A stretch of 64,000 nucleotides of DNA from Liolophura sinensis (lineage: Eukaryota; Mollusca; Polyplacophora; Chitonida; Chitonidae). Positions 60,361 through 64,000 of this stretch are shown piece by piece. The stretch spans positions 12,622,706-12,686,705 of the forward strand of contig NC_088296.1 in the NCBI RefSeq assembly GCF_032854445.1. Direction: 5' to 3'. A program made the position numbers and the translations under genes. Below the pieces are notes generated by a model. The model ran no database searches and was not told the origin of the DNA. It saw only the letters and a program-made list of their open reading frames with translations. Position 1 is the stretch's first letter, and each line of letters starts with the position of its first letter.

Positions 60361-63300
60361 ATTCGAAAAAATTATCGTTCAGCCCAGAGTTGGTTAATAT
60401 TAAAAGGTCTAAATGTAAAACCATCACCAAGCAGAATTGCCCCATGTCCTCCATTCAAACATTGCTTTTTGTTGTTATATTTTACAATGTTCATAAGTTC
60501 GGCAAACACTCTGTCTGCAGGACTTTATCAAGACTACTCATGTAGTGCAAAACACAAGGTTTATAATTACTTACTGGTTGGGTTAATTACTTAATGTCAA
60601 TGCCCCCCAGATGACTTACACTCGATGCCATGCTTTATCTCTGAAAGAGCTTTATGGCCTCCTCTAGAGTGTGACTGTGACTAAGTGCACAGGGCTGTGA
60701 CATTCTTATTTTTTTATTTATTTATTTGATTGGTGTTTTACGCCGTACTCAAGAATATTTCACTTATACGACGGCGACCAGCATCATGGTGGGAAGAAAC
60801 CGGGCAGAGCCCAGGGGAAACCCACTGCCATCCGCAGGTTGCTGACAGACCTTCTCACGTACAGCTGGAGAGGAAGCCAGCATGAGCTGGACTTAACTCA
60901 CAGCGACCGCCATTCTTACTTAAGGCATCCAACATGACGAATGCAAGTGATCTATAATGCTAGTTCAGTGGATTGTTTTTTTTAATAATTTGGCTGTCGT
61001 GTTTTGTTTCAGTTTGATTCTCACACATCTGAAGATCACATAAAAGAGGAGGTTCTCCATAGATACCGACGGGCCACAGTCAATGGACAATTACTGGGAA
61101 CAACCGAGTCCCCAAACACGTGTTACTTGGAGTTGCAATCAGACCCGTTCCTTTGGCAATACATGAAAAAGTCACGTGCCAGTGGAGGGTTGGGACTGGT
61201 ACATAACTCATATTTTAATCTCGTTTTATCTCGTTTTATCTCGTTTTCGATTGCCTTTGCGTTAACGTTTTTTTTTCTGGCAACTGCCAACGTGTTACTT
61301 ATGCATAGCAACAAAACAGTGGTGAATTCAGCCTGGGATCGCCATTTGCTTAACGAAAGTTATACCCATTCTCTTGTTTCTCAAAACCGGTAGTTGTATT
61401 AGTCTGGTGTTTCAGCTCGAAAGATCGTTTTCTGGAATGGGTGTTTATAATTGTCCGCTAAAATGGACAATTTTGAATGAATTTAAATAGTTTTTCACTG
61501 TAATTTCCATTGTGGCGTTCTCTTGTGAACACTTTTTTAATATTCCAATATCAAACAATATTTCTCAGGATACACAGCAAGCCAAGGACGAGATCATGTC
61601 GCTGTTCGTGAGTCACGTGAACAGTCTGAACGAGATCTTCCGGGAAACTCGGTTCAACACATTCGACAACCAAACCTGGTACCGAGGGATCACCTTCATC
61701 GTACAGCGCAGTCAGGTTGGTTACTGAGAACGAGGTTGTGGTATTGAACGGAGCAGCGGTATGTTTTTAATGTTGGGTGGAGCAAGTATTCCAGCACGTA
61801 AGGCCGGGCCTCTATTTACATTTGTTTAATACATTTTAATTTACTTATTTATTTCATTTTGTTTTAAAGTCATATTAAGCAGTTTCACTTGTACGATGGC
61901 TGTCATTTTTATAGGTGTAGGAAACCGAAATATTCATGTTGAGCTACCGCCCTGTGACAAGTTACTGACTAACTTTTCCAGGTACTGGTGAAAGACAAGT
62001 TGCCCAGCTAATGTTTGGGTTTGAAGCCGCTCCTTGCGATAACACTTTAATGTCGAGCTGCTGTATATGTGCTTCAGGTGATGATATGGGAGGACGAGTG
62101 TTCAAACGTTACCATCCCCAACAAGTTCTGCTCAGCGACCTACGACGTGAATACCCTCTTGTACCAGAGTTCACTGATAGATCACTCCGCATTCTGCCTG
62201 TCTTATTTGTTCACGTACCGTGACTTCCAGAGAGGGACCCTGGGGCTTGCCTGGGTCGGGAAACCCTCCTCAGGTATGCTGAAGGTTGTCTTAAAGGGTA
62301 CATGAAACGCTGGTTTATGATGTGCCCTAGTTTATAAAAGAACAAAAAACTTTCTTGTTGGAGAGTTAAATAACTTTAAACTACTGTATCCCTAAGGCCA
62401 CCGCGATTAGCCTGGAAATTAAGTAGCCCCCAGAGCTACGTCATCGATGACAGCTGTCAAAACAAAGCGTCGGTGACCACAGCCTTCCTATCCCACCTTT
62501 CTAACCCAATCTCTCCTTTTCGAGCTTTGTTGCCAAACATTCCCACCCAACCCTTTTCAACCAAAACTTTCCCATCCAAATCTTCCACCCAGACCTTTCC
62601 TATTTAACTTTCCTCTCCAAACCTTTCCTGTCCAATCTTTGCTACCCAAACTTTCAACCCAAACCCAACTTTTTCCCAACCAAACTTTCCTTTCCTACCC
62701 AAACTTTCCTGAACAACCTTTTCCTACACAAATTTTGCAATCTAACGCTTTCCCACACTGAAACAAGCGAGGCGCTCAATGAGCTCTGCTGATCCAGATC
62801 TGAGAAGGTATATGTGAGCTCTTGTAGGTCAACAAAGGCTGGCGTACGGTATCTGAGACGACTGGAGGTATATTTGAAATTCTCTGTTCCAGGTCTTACC
62901 TGGGGTACATGTGAGCTCTTGTATTTCATGGTAGATTGGCGTACAGTATATGTATGCTCTTCTATTTCTGGTATAACTGGAGGTATATTTACAATTCCCT
63001 GTTCCAGATCTGACCTGGGGTACATGTGAGCTCTTGTATTTCATGGTAGATTGGTGTACAGTATATGTATGCTCTTCTATTTCTGGTATAACTGGAGGTA
63101 TATTTACAATTCCCTGTTCCAGATCTGACCTGGGGTACATGTGACCTCTTGTATTTCAGGGTAGATTGGCGTACGGTATATGTATGCTCTTCTATTTCTG
63201 GTATAACTGGAGGTATATTTGAAATTCTCTGTTCCAGGCCTTACCTGGGGTACATGTGAGCTCTTGTATTTCATGGTAGATTGGTGTACAGTATATGTAT

Positions 63301-63643
63301 GCTCTCCTATTTCTGGTATAACTGGAGGTATATTTACAATTCCCTGTTCCAGATCTGACCTGGGGTACATGTGACCTCTTGTATTTCAGGGTAGATTGGC
63401 GTACGGTATATGTATGCTCTTCTGTTTCTGGTATAACTGGAGGTATATTTGAAATTCTCTGTTCCAGGCCTGACCGGAGGTATATGTGAGCCGTATCGTG
63501 ACTCCCTAGAAAGTAACAATAAGAAAGTAAAGAAGAGTTTGAACACTGGTGTCGTGTCTCTGCTGAACTATGGAAAGAGGGTGCCCGTCCGGGTGTCACA
63601 ACTCACATTCGCCCACGAGGTCGGTCACAGCTTTGGAGCAGAG
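46062..63643 (+). CDS. ADAM10: ADAM10-like disintegrin/metalloprotease, 5' part (9 exons, continues past the window)
   Basis: Membrane sheddase (Kuzbanian/ADAM10 family) that cleaves Notch and other ectodomains (family knowledge). Exons: 46062-46125, 58504-58639, 59054-59172, 59526-59700, 60030-60120, 61013-61198, 61569-61715, 62078-62273, 63468-63643. They join in frame to 430 codons. Residues 1-20 are a signal peptide. The prodomain begins [14 protein letters not shown], like ADAM10. RRER at 49-52 corresponds to the early convertase site of vertebrate ADAM10. FGSACGY is the likely cysteine switch, and RYRR at 212-215 is the furin site before the mature enzyme. The catalytic domain has [29 protein letters not shown] and the zinc helix [10 protein letters not shown] (421-430). 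The third zinc histidine, the Met-turn, and the disintegrin, transmembrane and cytoplasmic parts must lie to the right of the window. GAE after the helix is as in ADAM17, but the rest is ADAM10-like. Confidence 0.9.
46978..47055 (-). mobile_element. Diverged family-1 SINE 3' fragment
   Basis: TGTTTATTTATTCATTTCAC, TTCTCAAGATTATTTTACG and GTACGATGACGGTCAGC follow the family order with many changes. Confidence 0.5.
47590..48950. repeat. 52-base minisatellite, about 26 copies, in ADAM10 intron 1
   Basis: The unit contains GACTCAGAAATCAAGAAGAG, GATGTATGACTCAAATCTAA and GGTCTATGTTCA. A five-unit block of 260 bases, recognisable by its variant order, starts at about 48001 and again at about 48261, so larger blocks have been duplicated too. 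Confidence 0.95.
49925..50187 (-). mobile_element. Full-length family-1 SINE with 13-base target-site duplication
   Basis: Tail, body and tRNA-like head (ending GAGCCACCGAGGCCCC on the plus strand) are complete. TAAAACCTTATAT occurs at 49912-49924 and 50188-50200. Located in ADAM10 intron 1. Confidence 0.95.
50638..50722 (+). mobile_element. Family-1 SINE 3'-end fragment
   Basis: CAGCATAATGCTGACTGCGG, TAGTATAAGTGAAATAATTA and CAATCAAATAAATAAAT correspond to the family 3' end. Confidence 0.6.
51915..52022. repeat. (GAAT)n-like tetranucleotide tract
   Basis: Imperfect TGAATGAATGAATGAATAAA-type repeats, about 100 bases before the 16-base array. Confidence 0.8.
52123..52587. repeat. 16-base minisatellite, about 28 copies
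   Basis: The unit is GAATGAGTAAATGGAT with A/G variants; it probably arose from the neighbouring GAAT tetranucleotide tract. Minus-strand ORFs of 180 and 194 codons over it are repeat by-products. Confidence 0.95.
53300..56540. repeat. 51-52-base satellite, about 63 copies, in ADAM10 intron 1
   Basis: The unit contains CACATCACTGGCACACAACA, TTATAAATGTGCTCCATAA and ACTCCACCACAAA. At 3.2 kb it is the longest array in the window; units differ by several substitutions, and groups of linked variants recur (for example near 54180-54650). Confidence 0.95.
56541..58503. other. ADAM10 intron 1, 3' part, no further feature
   Basis: No repeat array and no exon with coding support; only short ORFs. Confidence 0.4.
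60313..60360. repeat. (TA)n microsatellite in ADAM10 intron 5
   Basis: About 46 bases of perfect alternating AT. Confidence 0.95.
60709..60910 (-). mobile_element. Family-1 SINE truncated within the tRNA head, 8-base target-site duplication
   Basis: Tail and body are complete, and the copy stops at ACTCACAGCGACCGC inside the tRNA-like region. CATTCTTA precedes it at 60701-60708 and follows at 60911-60918. Located in ADAM10 intron 5. Confidence 0.9.
61845..61990. mobile_element. Fragment of the third dispersed repeat family in ADAM10 intron 7
   Basis: TTTATTTCATTTTGTTTTAA, TTTCACTTGTACGATGGCTG, TAGGAAACCGAAAT and AAGTTACTGACTAACTTTTC follow the order of the copies at 25900 and 36060. Confidence 0.55.
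62470..62745. repeat. C/T-rich cryptic repeat
   Basis: Strong strand bias with many variants of CCCAACCTTTCC and CCAAACTTTCC at irregular spacing, inside ADAM10 intron 8 upstream of the splice-acceptor array. Confidence 0.75.
62805..63467 (+). repeat. 115-base minisatellite built from the ADAM10 exon 9 splice acceptor, about 5 extra copies
   Basis: Exon 9 starts at 63468 after GAAATTCTCTGTTCCAG and reads GCCTGACCGGAGGTATATGT. The upstream units carry the same segment, TCTGTTCCAG then GCCTTACCTGGGGTACATGT or ATCTGACCTGGGGTACATGT, spaced exactly 115 bases (GTATAACTGG at 62971, 63086, 63201, 63316, 63431). Each unit contains a copy of the acceptor and roughly 25-30 exon bases. Confidence 0.92.
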
Positions 63644-64000
63644 GTAAGGGGGACATGAGGCTCGACGAAAACAAAGCAAGCGCAAATAATCGATAACTGC
63701 GACACCCTTCCAATAAATATGGTGCCAACTTGATTCCCACAGAGCAAGGAATACATTCTGAAAGAAAAAAAAGGTATTCCTATGTCAGAGGCGTATAAAA
63801 GACAACTTCATAGACGGTAAAACCAGAGCAGTGACGACAGTGTATTAGGTGGAAACGGGTCACACGTAGCTGGTCTCTTGTCAAGTTTTTTGTCATTGGA
63901 AGTTTTTGATTAGTACCGTGAACTGTCAGTAAATAGAACTTATGTCCAGATGTCATCTAATGACTAATCTAGATGTATATATTTTGATAGACTATGGGGT

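Noticed and set aside
62654-63599. Overlapping minus-strand ORFs reading YTVRQST-type repeats
   Set aside because: Antisense readings of the 115-base splice-acceptor array, partly over ADAM10 exon 9.

Overview
This window is intron-rich nuclear DNA from an animal, most likely a lophotrochozoan and probably a mollusc (a brachiopod is also possible). The basis is three protein genes with short exons and GT-AG introns, many tRNA-derived SINEs with TTTA-type tails (recalled from mollusc genomes, not checked here), and abundant minisatellites. There are no bacterial or viral genes, no CRISPR array and no canonical tRNA or rRNA gene.

Layout: (1) 1-7009 has no supported gene and holds two SINE families, two small inverted-repeat (MITE-like) elements and short tandem repeats. 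(2) 7010-32707, minus strand, is a complete kinesin-6 gene (KIF23/MKLP1 orthologue, the motor subunit of centralspindlin) with 22 coding exons and an alternative first exon. Its introns carry at least a dozen minisatellites, including a 2.7 kb array with a higher-order period. (3) 32708-35446 is intergenic, with SINEs and a short tandem repeat in front of the next gene. (4) 35447-42619, plus strand, is a complete nine-exon cytochrome P450 of CYP2 type. Its exons join to exactly 493 codons plus a stop. (5) 42620-46061 is intergenic, with a likely polyadenylation signal. (6) From 46062 to the right edge, plus strand, is the 5' part of an ADAM10-like metalloprotease: signal peptide, prodomain, furin sites and catalytic domain up to the zinc-binding helix. 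Its 12.4 kb first intron is largely minisatellite, and the rest of the gene lies beyond the window.

The three genes have unrelated jobs (cytokinesis, oxidation chemistry, ectodomain shedding) and do not form a functional cluster. The most unusual signal is architectural. Four minisatellites start exactly at exon-intron junctions, and each repeat unit contains a copy of that junction: both sides of KIF23 exon 8, the donor of P450 exon 2 and the acceptor of ADAM10 exon 9. The arrays therefore present ladders of decoy splice sites. Other points for follow-up are a one-base frame disruption in the KIF23 motor domain at a C4 run, loss of two hallmark P450 residues, and SINE insertions with clear target-site duplications.

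Exon coordinates were worked out by eye from splice consensus, reading-frame continuity and remembered family sequences. No alignment or search was run.
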